Source: Cytophagaceae bacterium ABcell3 (GTDB taxonomy: Bacteria > Bacteroidota > Bacteroidia > Cytophagales > Cytophagaceae). Taken from it: a DNA stretch of 64,000 nucleotides. Below the pieces are notes generated by a model that was given only the letters and a program-made list of their open reading frames with translations, had not been told where the DNA came from and did not search any database. Both the position numbers and the translations under genes were made by a program. Positions 7,606 to 16,019 of the stretch are shown piece after piece. The stretch spans positions 4,505,001-4,569,000 of the forward strand of contig CP133159.1 of assembly GCA_030913385.1 (NCBI GenBank). Direction: 5' to 3'. The number at the start of each line of letters is the position of its first letter. Positions within the stretch are counted from its first letter, which is position 1.

Positions 7606-8562
7606 ATGAAAATTGAGATTTGGTCTGATATCATGTGCCCGTTTTGCTATATTGGCAAGCGGCATTTTGACAAAGCATTAAAAAAGTTTCCTCATAAAGA
7701 CAAAGTTCAGATACAATGGCACAGCTTTCAATTACAGCCAGATATTGAGACAAAGCCAGGAAAAAGTGTAAAAGAGTTTTTAGCTGAAGTGAAAGGGATA
7801 AGCCTGGAAAAGTCTCAACAAATACACGAAAATGTCACTAAAATGGCATTTGACGCAGGGCTTCACTATGACTTTGACAAAGCTATAGTAGCCAACACCA
7901 TGGATGCCCATAGACTTACCCATTTAGCTGAAAAATATAGACTACAGCACCAAATAGAAGAAAGGCTCTTTAGCGCCTATTTCACAGAAGGCTCAAATAG
8001 GGCACGCTGAAAAACGCCCAAAACATTGAACTGTTGATATTTCTATAAGAATTAGGATCTATAGGCGCAAGGTTTTTTCGGTTATTTCTTATTTTCCCGT
8101 GCACATTAAAGTGAGAAGCCTTAACGCCAATACTTTTTTTGGGCTAGCCACAAGCGCACAATCTACTTTATGGCCTTACATTCGAAGTATTCCAATACGT
8201 CTTCATGCAAGGCCATGCGTATCTTGCACACTTGTGACTTTTTCAGCAGGCCCTAAATAGGCGACCATGACACACTTGTTCAATTAGGTAGTGAGGTAGG
8301 CTTGCCTCCAGAAGAAATTACGACAATGCTAAATTCAGACCAGTATGCTTATGAAGTTAAATCCGATATACTAGAAGCGCGAAATTTAGGGATTAACAGT
8401 GTCCCGTTTTTTGTCATTAACAGAAAATATGGGATTCCAGGTGCACAACCCGAAGAAGCTTTTCTTCAGGCCCTAGAAGAAGCATGGAAGGAAATGCCAG
8501 AGCCAAAAAATATAAACTCCCAAGAAGGCAACGCATGTAATGGGGGGAGTTGCGACATTTAG
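7606..8562 (+). pseudogene. DsbA-family (FrnE-like) thiol oxidoreductase gene interrupted by a MITE-like insert
   Basis: The 5' part (7606-7998, 131 codons) encodes a thioredoxin-fold start with the CPFC redox motif (SDIMCPFCYIGKRHF) and the FrnE-type segment up to FTEGSN. The rest resumes at 8257 with IGDHDTLVQLG and runs through a LGINSVPFFVINRKYGIPGAQ block to a Cys-containing tail (NACNGGSCDI) at 8562. Between them lie 258 bp of unrelated sequence bringing a TGA at 8008-8010. The two halves are in the same frame (258 = 86 codons), so the original protein was about 233 residues. The product would now be a truncated 134-residue protein without the C-terminal half of the fold. Confidence 0.85.
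7998..8255. mobile_element. MITE-like non-coding insertion with 17-bp terminal inverted repeats
   Basis: The insert starts TAGGGCACGCTGAAAAA and, read from the other end, TAGGGCCTGCTGAAAAA: 17-bp terminal inverted repeats with two mismatches. The direct repeat AAATAGG flanks it (7995-8001 and 8255-8261). It has no open frame of useful length, so it must be non-autonomous. The motif GCCTGCTGAAAA of one end recurs at about 8599-8610, beside a long palindrome, suggesting related debris nearby. Confidence 0.7.
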
Positions 8563-8598
8563 GTAAGGACTTCTCTTGACCAATCATATACACATAGA

Positions 8599-8657
8599 GC
8601 CTGCTGAAAAGTTCACACAATCGTAGCCACAAGGCATGCCTTGTGGCTACGATTGTG
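8599..8657. repeat. 42-bp perfect palindrome with adjacent MITE-end motif
   Basis: 8616-8657 is a perfect palindrome, each arm 21 bp, from CACAATCGTAGCC to GGCTACGATTGTG. A second GTGGCTACG copy follows directly. It is preceded at 8599-8610 by GCCTGCTGAAAA, the terminal motif of the insert in the upstream FrnE gene. It lies between the convergent FrnE pseudogene and methyltransferase gene. It could act as a bidirectional terminator but has no U-tract; a mobile-element remnant is more likely. Confidence 0.75.
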
Positions 8658-8771
8658 GCTACGCAAAAAGAAACTTTGGATCAGGTTTTCTCAGTTTACT
8701 GTGCATCGAAAAAGCCTTTCACTTATACCTCAAAAGCTTTTACAAATATTTACAAATCAACAATTTTAACT

Positions 8772-9581
8772 TTATTCAGCACCCTCTACATAGCCTGTCA
8801 CAGCTTTAAGGCATAGCTTTATACCTTCCCCCTCCTCCTCCATCCACCAGTCGTAAGCATCCACCGCCTTCTTCCTTAACTCTTCCGAAATATAGCCGTC
8901 CATCACCATTTGGAGACCATGGGTTTCCGCAATTTTACTCCAGGCAACCGCTTCGTCAACAAATCCTGCATCATGCTTTTGAATAAACTCCGACTGGTCA
9001 GAAACAGCTATATTTTTCAATCCAGCCTTTTCGAACAAATCAGCAAGATTATCAGCAAGCACATTATCCATTCCTGCATCTTCTCTCCAATTTAAAAAAG
9101 CCTTATAAAAAATCTCCATAGGCTCAGGTAAAGCAGGAATGAACTCATTTTTTTCAAGGCTGAAATCCAATACCGAAAGACAGCCTCCTTCTTTAACCAG
9201 ATCTCTCATAATACAGATAACCTGATAAGGGTTATGCGCCCATTGCAATGCACGAGCAGAAGTTACCACGTCGTATTTATCTTCCGAGCTAAAAAAATTG
9301 ATATCTGCTTTAAAGAAAGAAAGTCCAAAAACACCTTTGTTCATGTTTTGCGCCATTTCGATCATATAGTCCCTGGTATCGATCCCTGTAACCACCCCAA
9401 ACTTTCCAGCAAGCTCCTTAATACCTTTGGTGATATTTCCTGCGCCACATCCAACATCCAGCACCCGGTGTCCAGGTTTTACAAGATCCAACAGGTTTTT
9501 ATTACTGTTCCACACATTTCTCCTTTCCAGCGCTCCGCTGGCCGATTTCCACATTTCCGGATGCCTTTTAGATTCCTTCAT
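8772..9581 (-). CDS. Class I SAM-dependent methyltransferase
   Basis: 269 residues. The SAM-binding motif I VLDVGCGAGN (about residues 40-49) is followed by the acidic loop VVTGIDTRDYM (motif II) and by YDVVTSARALQWAHNPYQ (the motif IV region), as in UbiE/BioC-like enzymes. The substrate cannot be told from sequence. The C-terminal part is helical and acidic. It appears to be transcribed alone, convergent with the FrnE pseudogene. Confidence 0.8.
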   Translation of the reverse strand: MKESKRHPEMWKSASGALERRNVWNSNKNLLDLVKPGHRVLDVGCGAGNITKGIKELAGKFGVVTGIDTRDYMIEMAQNMNKGVFGLSFFKADINFFSSEDKYDVVTSARALQWAHNPYQVICIMRDLVKEGGCLSVLDFSLEKNEFIPALPEPMEIFYKAFLNWREDAGMDNVLADNLADLFEKAGLKNIAVSDQSEFIQKHDAGFVDEAVAWSKIAETHGLQMVMDGYISEELRKKAVDAYDWWMEEEGEGIKLCLKAVTGYVEGAE

Positions 9582-10053
9582 TTTAACAACATATTTGCAA
9601 ATGCCTAAACTATACGTTTCACGTCATCTTGCCCTAAAAACACGGGCAAAGTAATAAATTCCAGTGGAATAGTTATAAAGCAAATATTAACCGGATCAGG
9701 AAATTCGCCCTAGCATACTTTCAAAGCGATTTTCAGCAAAACAAGAGGGGTAAAAAAAACTGCAAACCCACATGTATCAAGAGGTTTGTTCTATAAATGG
9801 AAAGGAAAGTATGGATTATTGTAAGTACTGATATAGTCAGACCTATACAAAAGCTAAACAGCAATACAGCCACTGCTATAGGAGAGCCTAATGAAAGGTT
9901 GCACCAATAAAGACACAAACCTCCATTAAATGACAAAAGACAAGAGGAGTATATTACCTTATAAGCAAACAGCTATCCTGTACTTGACCATAACTTCAAG
10001 AATACAAGCTGTCCGACTTAAAGCTTCAAAACTGGTTGTTAAGGGATAAATAT
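9582..10053. other. Intergenic region, no supported gene
   Basis: About 470 bp. The only notable frame, 9733-9936 on the minus strand, would give 67 hydrophobic residues with no recognisable start context. I do not call it a gene. No repeat shared with the rest of the window was found here. Confidence 0.4.
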
Positions 10054-10087
10054 GGTTCTTCTTCTATTGTACAATAAAAGAAGAACC
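10054..10087 (-). terminator. 34-bp hairpin after the small lipoprotein gene
   Basis: A 34-bp near-perfect palindrome (one C/A mismatch), GGTTCTTCTT...AAGAAGAACC, starts 8 bp beyond the stop codon of the minus-strand gene. The following sequence on that strand is AT-rich but lacks a pure U-run. Confidence 0.6.
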
Positions 10088-10094
10088 CTGGGTT

Positions 10095-10286
10095 TTAGGC
10101 TTCCAACGCCTTCTCTAATATAATTATTTGCCCTGTATAGTTCTTTCCTTTTTTAGGTTTCTTACCTTTTCTTGGCCCCCAGTTTTCTTTATGAAATTTT
10201 CCAGTATAATTACCACATCCAGAGAAGGTCATACCAAAACCTGTAAGCATTAAAACCGTAAAAGTGTATACAAATAATTTTTTCAT
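10095..10286 (-). CDS. Small lysine-rich lipoprotein
   Basis: 63 residues. A signal sequence with lipobox TFSGC (Cys ~24) is followed by NYTGKFHKENWGPRKGKKP and a second NYTG. The mature part is only ~40 residues and strongly basic. It resembles the tiny basic lipoproteins frequent in Bacteroidota, whose role is unknown. The ATG, signal and downstream hairpin together support a real gene. Confidence 0.65.
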   Translation of the reverse strand: MKKLFVYTFTVLMLTGFGMTFSGCGNYTGKFHKENWGPRKGKKPKKGKNYTGQIIILEKALEA

Positions 10287-10456
10287 GAGACACTATATTT
10301 TTGCAACTAACAAATTTAACGTTTTTTGCGGAATGTTACATCTTTTAATTCAAAAAAATCTTTATAAAGTTATTTTATACATAAAAAGCAGATACCCCGA
10401 TTGGTCTATACAGAAAACCTCAAAACCCTCAGATGGTTTGAAAAAAAATGATTTAG

Positions 10457-10590
10457 CCTGGATTATGCATTAGATTTCGTTATGAGGCGCAAAAGAACAA
10501 AAAATCAGCGTATTTGGTTTGCATAGCATAGTGGTTCTATGGTTAAAAATCAAATACGAGTGAAGCGTCTGATTTGAAGTTATTTTGCCC
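10457..10590. repeat. Dispersed inverted-repeat element, copy A (truncated, reverse orientation)
   Basis: Read on the minus strand this copy contains AATAACTTCAAATCAGACGC, the region TTTTTAACCATAGAACCACT and ACTATGCTATGCA. It ends at the CCTGGATTATGCATTAG terminus (10457). The same order occurs in copies B (44069) and C (51666). The opposite terminus is missing beyond 10590. Confidence 0.7.
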
Positions 10591-10764
10591 CACCTAGTCA
10601 AAGTTTCAGCGAAGCATAACCTTGACCCATAACCTATGTAAGCTTTTATCTAGCCATAGCTAAAAGCAATGAAAGTATTTATCAAGGCAAGTTAAAAGCT
10701 CGCCAGAACTGTAGGTATAAGTTACACTGCGTTAAACTTCGACCACTGGGAAACTGTAAAATCT
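10591..10764. repeat. Intergenic block with short dispersed repeat R1, copy a (10600-10648)
   Basis: 10600-10648 carries TTTCAGCGAAGCATAAC followed by TTGACCCATAACCTATG and AAGCTTTTA. A second copy with a few mismatches is at 25119-25168. The remaining bases to the stop of the next gene show no gene or clear structure. Confidence 0.55.
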
Positions 10765-11211
10765 TCAATCCTCAGAATTTCTTTCTAAAGAGTCTGAGGA
10801 TTGGTTATTTTCTGGGACTACTTCATAAGGCGAAAAAAAGGAGGTTTTCACAGGCTTTAAATAATCATTTACCCCATCAACATACTCCTCTAACTCAGAC
10901 ACATACACATCCAAAAACTCAGTTGATATGTCATTACAACCTTTGGGAGTATCCTCCAATGAATTAACTCCTGATTTCCAATTTTTCCTTTGTAAAATTC
11001 CAATTCTTTCGTATCGCTGAAAACATTTTTTATTATAAAAATACATTCTCCCTGAGTTTACCGTAATACTGGTAGTATCTAAAGTTTCTTTTGATATAAA
11101 GTCATCCAGGTCAATCTCTTGCTTTCCTGATAAATAAGTATAAAATACCATAGAATCATTTATAATATAATATACCTCTTCATAAAAACTGTATGGGTAT
11201 AAATTCGCCAT
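10765..11211 (-). CDS. Hypothetical protein at the end of the accessory operon
   Basis: 148 residues beginning MANLYPYSFYEEVYYIIND. It has no signal peptide, is rich in Tyr, Ser and acidic residues, and ends with a charged tail (SDSLERNSED). No family recognised. It is last in a minus-strand series of accessory genes, 53 bp after the preceding exported protein gene. If the block is an effector locus this could be a cytoplasmic partner, but nothing in the sequence shows that. Confidence 0.55.
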   Translation of the reverse strand: MANLYPYSFYEEVYYIINDSMVFYTYLSGKQEIDLDDFISKETLDTTSITVNSGRMYFYNKKCFQRYERIGILQRKNWKSGVNSLEDTPKGCNDISTEFLDVYVSELEEYVDGVNDYLKPVKTSFFSPYEVVPENNQSSDSLERNSED

Positions 11212-11264
11212 TTCAACTTGTCTGCCTTTATTAATATTATAGCTATAAATAACACTTACGACTT

Positions 11265-11750
11265 TCAGTATACCGTTCTCATCATAAAAAAAGTTCTTTT
11301 AGTTGAATTGCTATGAAGGTTTTCCTCTTCCTTTATGGGATCAATTATCTCCTTAAAATTATCTTGAAGAAGCTCTCTGGTAGATTGAGACTTATAAAAA
11401 ACATCATAATAACCATCATAAACATCTCTATACGAATTGGGAAAAACTACTTGACGAAAATATCTTTTCTCTTCTTCCAATCTTGTGACTTCTTGATTGA
11501 ATATCCCTAGAAGCTGATATTTCTGTTCAAATGTTAAAGATTCATTTATTTCCTGAGGAGATTTTTTTAAGACAGGTTGACCTCTAATTACATTTATAGC
11601 ATTATACAACTCAAATGGAGTCATAGAAGACAACTCCTCACTTGAATAAACCTGAAGAAGAGAATCTTTAAGAGCTTCATCTTGTGCATATAAATTGACA
11701 GTAAAAAAAGCACTAATGACAAATATTGCCAATGACAAATTAGTTTTCAT
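11265..11750 (-). CDS. Hypothetical exported protein
   Basis: 161 residues from the ATG at 11750, where a clear signal peptide begins (MKTNLSLAIFVISAFFTV, cleavage after NLYAQ). A frame-extended start at 11807 would add 19 residues before the signal and is rejected. The mature part is helical and polar (SLLQVYSSEELSSMTPFELY, EINESLTFEQKYQLLG). No family recognised. It starts 32 bp after the stop of the broken paralogue gene, so the two were probably co-transcribed before the insertions. Confidence 0.65.
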   Translation of the reverse strand: MKTNLSLAIFVISAFFTVNLYAQDEALKDSLLQVYSSEELSSMTPFELYNAINVIRGQPVLKKSPQEINESLTFEQKYQLLGIFNQEVTRLEEEKRYFRQVVFPNSYRDVYDGYYDVFYKSQSTRELLQDNFKEIIDPIKEEENLHSNSTKRTFFMMRTVY

Positions 11751-11782
11751 AAACCCTGAAACTGTTTGTTGTTTTGCATTTA

Positions 11783-12070
11783 TTACGGCTTCCCAAACTT
11801 CGCCCACCTTTTTCTTTCAGCCAAGGGGTCCCAAAAAACCTCAGGATAAGGATTTTTTATACTGAAGTTTCTTCTTGCTTTTCGCGGAATATCTACTGCG
11901 AATTTATCTGCAACCCAAAAAACCTCATTAACATCAAAATAATCCTCTGAACAGATATTTATCTGATCCCAAAATCCTCTGCTCTCCTCTGTTCCTTTTC
12001 CACTACAATAGGCAAACATTTCTTCAGCATTAAATTCGTCCATAGACCAAACAAACCGTCTGACTGTCTC
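11783..12070 (-). pseudogene. 3' fragment of the secreted-protein gene split by IS21 (5' part at 18348-19523)
   Basis: 95 codons continuing the frame of the gene at 18348-19523. Across one copy of the CGTAGG duplication the joined codons read VDFDPT-ETVRRFVWSMDEF without a break. A 6.27-kb element now separates the halves. An ATG at 12043 could start an 86-residue product (MDEFNAEEMFAYCSGKG), but it would lack a signal peptide and three quarters of the protein. The rebuilt protein would have 489 residues. Confidence 0.85.
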
Positions 12071-12157
12071 CGTAGGTGGTTATTTCGGTGATATGGTGCC
12101 AGTTATTTCGGAGGATATAGTGCCACTTTCCAGTACAAGATTACGAATATAATTTCT

Positions 12158-12892
12158 CTAGTTCAAGTTTTGTTTTTTACGCAATGATTCACCTTGCAAG
12201 TCTAACCTGTGAGAGGAGTAGACAACACGGTCTAAAATAGCATCAGCAATGGTTCCTTCACCTATTAGTTCATGCCATTTACTTACTGGTATTTGAGAAC
12301 AAAATATGGTAGAAGCTCTCTGATGCCTTTCTTCTATAAGATCTAAAAGTATTTGTCTATCAAACTGATCCATTGCATGTAGCCCAAAGTCATCAAGGAT
12401 TAAAAGAGGCGTTTTATGCAACTGATTCAAAAGCTTAATGTATGTACCGTTTAATTTGGCTAGTTTAGCTTGATCAAAGAACCTTGCGGCTATATAATAG
12501 CGGGTTTTATATAACATTTGACAAGCATGATTTCCAATAGCTTGGGCGATGTAACTCTTTCCTACACCTGTAGGGCCTGTAGCAATGATGTTCTCTTTGT
12601 TCTTTATAAAGTTTAAGGTAAAGAGCCGCTGTAAAAAAGTTTTATCAAGGCTTCTATTGCTTTGGTAATCAATATTGTTTGCAGAAGCATCCGTTCTAAA
12701 ACCGGCCAGTTTGATTAGCCTGGCGATCTTTTTTCTTTGGCGTTCTTCCCATTCATTATCAACAAGCAAGGTCATGAATTCATCCGTGCTCATGTCTTTA
12801 TACAGGTTCTCGGTTATGGCTTGATGATATAGGGTTGCCATAGACGAAAGTTGCATCTGCCGAAGTTTTTCTACTGTGTTGTGTTGGTTCAT
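12158..12892 (-). CDS. istB: IS21-family helper ATPase IstB
   Basis: 244 residues, the standard IstB length. Walker A GPTGVGKSYIAQAIGNHAC (about residue 106) and Walker B TPLLILDDFGL identify the AAA+ ATPase that selects target DNA and activates the IstA transposase. It also has the N-terminal IstB region (MQLSSMATLYHQ...). It lies downstream of istA with a ~27-bp gap. The gene looks intact, but its partner istA is broken. Confidence 0.95.
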   Translation of the reverse strand: MNQHNTVEKLRQMQLSSMATLYHQAITENLYKDMSTDEFMTLLVDNEWEERQRKKIARLIKLAGFRTDASANNIDYQSNRSLDKTFLQRLFTLNFIKNKENIIATGPTGVGKSYIAQAIGNHACQMLYKTRYYIAARFFDQAKLAKLNGTYIKLLNQLHKTPLLILDDFGLHAMDQFDRQILLDLIEERHQRASTIFCSQIPVSKWHELIGEGTIADAILDRVVYSSHRLDLQGESLRKKQNLN

Positions 12893-12919
12893 TTATGTAT
12901 TGTTTTGATGTTAAATAGT

Positions 12920-14408
12920 TTATATGTAGTTAGAAGCTCCCCTGATATTATCATGGTCAGGCGTGTTACTTTGGAGGTTGCAGGTAAAATTTGCCTCTTG
13001 GTCCAAGTTGTTTTTCAGTATTCGATCAATAGTCTTGTAGCTGGCCTTATGGTACTGCAAGGCTCGTTTACAAGCACTTTCTAGTCTTTCTGCAGAGTAA
13101 GCCTTCAAGAATGACAAAATGCCTTGTGCTTGTTTATAGGCTAGCTCAGGATAATTGTATTGGCTGATTAACCTGGTAATATAATCACAGGTATACCTGC
13201 CGACTTTTTCAGCTTTTTGGATAAAGTACTCCGGATTCCAATCGTTATAAGCCTGATGGCTAGAAGGTAGATGCTCTTTTACAGTGCTATACCCGCCTGC
13301 CTTATAACTTCTTCTATGGGAGGCAACGCGTTCTTTATTGAAGAATACCTCAACATTACAAGCGTCATATTGAACTTCGACATGTTGACCTATATACCGG
13401 TGAGGAACACTGTAATAGTTTCTGTCTTCACTTAAAAAGACATGGCCAATCTTCTGAACCTTAGCTCTTTTATAGTTTTTTATCAGGTATGGGGACGAAG
13501 GCAAAGGAGCCAAGAACTCCTTTTCGATTTCCTGAAAACGCTGCTTTCGGGTCACCCTACTGGTTTGAAAACAGTATTTGTCATTGTAGCTAATTAATTG
13601 TTCAGCAATGGCATCATTGAGCTCTTTGAGGCTAAAAAAGGTGTGTTTTGATAAAGGGTAATAAATCCTTTGATAAACGAGCTTTACAGCTCCTTCTACC
13701 AGGGCTTTATCTTGTGGATGATATGGCCTTGTGGGGTCTATTACGCATTTATAGTGCAAGGCGAGTGATTTGAGTGTTTTATTAATCACCGGAGCATATT
13801 TATGCCCTTTGCTAACTGCCGCTTTCAAGTTGTCTGACACAATAGCTTTAGGTACTCCTCCAAGCCATTGCAAGCATCCATTGAGACAGGAGATGAAATC
13901 TTCCCTTTTTTGACTTTCAACCGCCTGAACATAGGTATATTGACTGCAGGGAAGGATTGCTACGAATACTTCAGCTCCTTTTACTTCACCGGTGCTTCGG
14001 TCAACATAGCTGAGTTTTTTACCTGCAAAATCCACATAAAGCTTCTCTGCTGCCTTATGTATTAATATTCCACTACCATTCTTTGCATTGCTCCACTGGT
14101 TGTAATAAGTGACAAATTGTGTATAGCGGTAACCATCAGCATGTTTACTGAGATATTCATGCCAAAGTACCTGCAAGGTACAGCCGGGCTTATTAAGCTC
14201 TTTTTGGAAATAAGGAAAGCATTTAATTAGCTGCTCGTAGCGAGTGCTATCTTTATAGTCCGCTTTAGGGAAGAGGTCGGCCAAATCAGTCTCAGTAAGC
14301 CCTTCAAGGTCTTCAATGCTGAGCTGGTGCTCTTTGAAGGTTTTAAAATAGGAATTGACCGTATTGCGGCTAATTCCAAGGGCAGAGGCAATCTGACGAT
14401 TGCTCATT
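12920..14408 (-). pseudogene. istA: IstA transposase, main 3' portion (5' end at 18124-18185)
   Basis: Carries most of IstA: the end of the helix-turn-helix (SNRQIASALGISRNTVNSYF) and the DDE integrase core, with D in YVDFAGKKLSYVD, D in AIVSDNLKAAVSK and E in DKALVEGAVKLVY, plus the C-terminal domain. The ISAon1-like insertion after the 8-bp duplication CCTTTTTT removed the first 20-odd codons. Joining 18185-18124 to 14408-12920 gives 517 codons in frame including stop. As it stands the frame opens inside the inserted element at 14449, giving foreign N-terminal residues (MLKSPEKYGDPKK). Confidence 0.9.
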
Positions 14409-14441
14409 CCTTTTTTCGGGTCACCGTATTTTTCTGGGGAT

Positions 14442-15214
14442 TTAAGCAAAAAGCTTAGAGAGCCTGAACAAGAAAAACCTGGTATCTACAACGCCTCTTA
14501 AGTTTGCCCTGAAGAGCTTTATTTTTGAATTAAAAGATTCCGCATTTGCATTGGTAGATCTATTGTCAAAGAAGTTTAGAATATTGCTCATATGGTTGCT
14601 TACTGTATTTGCTACCGTTAAAAATTCTTTAATTTCCATCTCATGAGTTTTATTGATCCATTCATTAAACTTTTTTTCAGCGGAAATTTTTGTGTTGCTT
14701 TCATATATTAGCCTAAACTCAAGAACATGGTCATAAGCTTTTTTGAGGTCTGGATAATTTTCAAAAGCTATGTTGGCTCTCTGCTCTTGGCTTTGAGTCC
14801 AATCAGCTTTCTTTTTGGCAAAGACATACCTGCAGCGGGCCAAAAGTTGCTTTGGGGTGTCCCCATTGGGCAATAAGGGTGCTTTATACCTAACGCCATT
14901 CTTTTTGGCAGCTTCGATAGCCTTGTTTTCCATATCCAGTTCAACCCATCTTTGATTGACCCTTATATGTTGTAGAGCCTCCAGGGCCAGCCTTACTACA
15001 TGAAAGCGGTCTGTAACCAAATTTGCCATGGGGAAACATGTTCTTGCGGATGACTCCATGTTTTTTGCCATGTCAAGGGTTACTTCCTTTACTTTATTCC
15101 TTTGTTCCAGAGGGATTTTCTCCAGAACTTGTATGATATTTGCCGACAATGTGCCTTTTACAGAAGCTACCAAAGAGCCTCTTTTGCCTCTCCCGTTTTT
15201 ATTGGTAATAAAAG
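14442..15214 (-). pseudogene. ISAon1-family transposase, C-terminal fragment
   Basis: Contains the DDE_Tnp_ISL3 catalytic region: TLDMAKNMESSARTCFPMAN with VTDRFHVVRLALEAL, the LPNGDTPKQLLARCRY block, and the final NRSTNANAESFNSKIK with its conserved Glu, ending FFLFRLSKLFA. Residues before TFITNKNGRGKRGS were separated by IS66. The frame now runs into IS66 sequence to a spurious start at 15269. Joined to 17651-17504 it gives 307 codons in frame including the stop. Confidence 0.9.
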
Positions 15215-15301
15215 TGTACAACGTATACCTACGGCCAAGTACATCTTTATTCCCAAAAAATAACGCCATAAGTTTGCATTACAAACTATAACAGCAAAAT
15301 A

Positions 15302-15601
15302 ATGGCAACAAACACAAAAGTATCTGACCAGATGCGTGAGCTTTATCAGCTCTGGCAACAAAGCGGTATCAGTAAAAAAGAATTTAGCCTTCGGCAGAAC
15401 ATCAATTATCAAAAATTCATCTATTGGTGCGGCAAATATAGAACAGAGGAGCCCGGTACCGGATTTGTCCCTCTGAAAGTAAGCAGCCCTGATGAAATTA
15501 ACCCTGCGGCCGGCAACATGGAAGTTGTCTTTCCTTCCGGTGCCAAGGTCATATTCCACGGCATGGCAGATCCATCATTTGTTAAACAATTAGTCAGCTA
15601 G
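15302..15601 (+). CDS. tnpA: IS66 TnpA (accessory protein)
   Basis: 99 residues with an N-terminal helix-turn-helix-like segment (LYQLWQQSGISKKEFSLRQN followed by INYQKFIYW) and a strand-rich C-terminus. This matches the IS66 TnpA / IS3-like helper found first in such operons. Only 2 bp separate it from tnpB. Required for IS66 transposition in characterised members; its precise role is unclear. Confidence 0.85.
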   Translation: MATNTKVSDQMRELYQLWQQSGISKKEFSLRQNINYQKFIYWCGKYRTEEPGTGFVPLKVSSPDEINPAAGNMEVVFPSGAKVIFHGMADPSFVKQLVS

Positions 15602-15603
15602 CC

Positions 15604-15963
15604 ATGCTTTCATTGTCTCACCAGTGCAGGTACTTTCTCTATTCGGGCAAAACCGACATGCGGAAAGGGTTTGACAGCCTATCAGGTATTGTAAGGAGCA
15701 AACTTAACGAAAACCCCATGAACGGGGACATTTTTATTTTCCTGAACCGAAACCGAAACCATGTCAAGCTCCTTTTATGGGAAGGCGACGGTTTCAGTAT
15801 GTATCACAAACGCCTTGAAAGAGGGACTTATGAAATACCTGTCCATTGCAAAAATGTGACCAAATCTGAAATATCCGCCTCGGTATTGCAACTGGTCTTA
15901 CAAGGGATTTCCCTTGAGTCGGTCAGGCACCGCAAAAGATATAAAAGTCCTGGAAATCTTTAA
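15604..15963 (+). CDS. tnpB: IS66 family accessory protein TnpB
   Basis: 119 residues with the diagnostic TnpB motifs YSGKTDMRKGFDSLSGIV, FIFLNRNRNHVKLLLWEGDG and FSMYHKRLERGTYEIP. Length is standard. It is the second gene of the IS66 operon, followed after 56 bp by tnpC. Confidence 0.95.
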   Translation: MLSLSHQCRYFLYSGKTDMRKGFDSLSGIVRSKLNENPMNGDIFIFLNRNRNHVKLLLWEGDGFSMYHKRLERGTYEIPVHCKNVTKSEISASVLQLVLQGISLESVRHRKRYKSPGNL

Positions 15964-16019
15964 ACTTATTCTTTTTTTCCTAATACCACCTACATAGGTA
16001 TATTATTTATCTTTGCAAC

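Noticed and set aside
8302-8562. Separate 86-residue gene starting at an internal ATG
   Set aside because: It is the 3' half of the FrnE-type gene; the frame continues upstream to 8257 and matches the family without a gap once the insert is removed.
9733-9936. Possible 67-residue membrane protein
   Set aside because: No start context, no conserved neighbour and a composition expected from AT-rich DNA; left as intergenic.
14442-15269. Complete transposase gene starting at 15269
   Set aside because: The first ~18 codons are IS66 terminal sequence; the real N-terminus lies at 17512-17651 on the other side of IS66.
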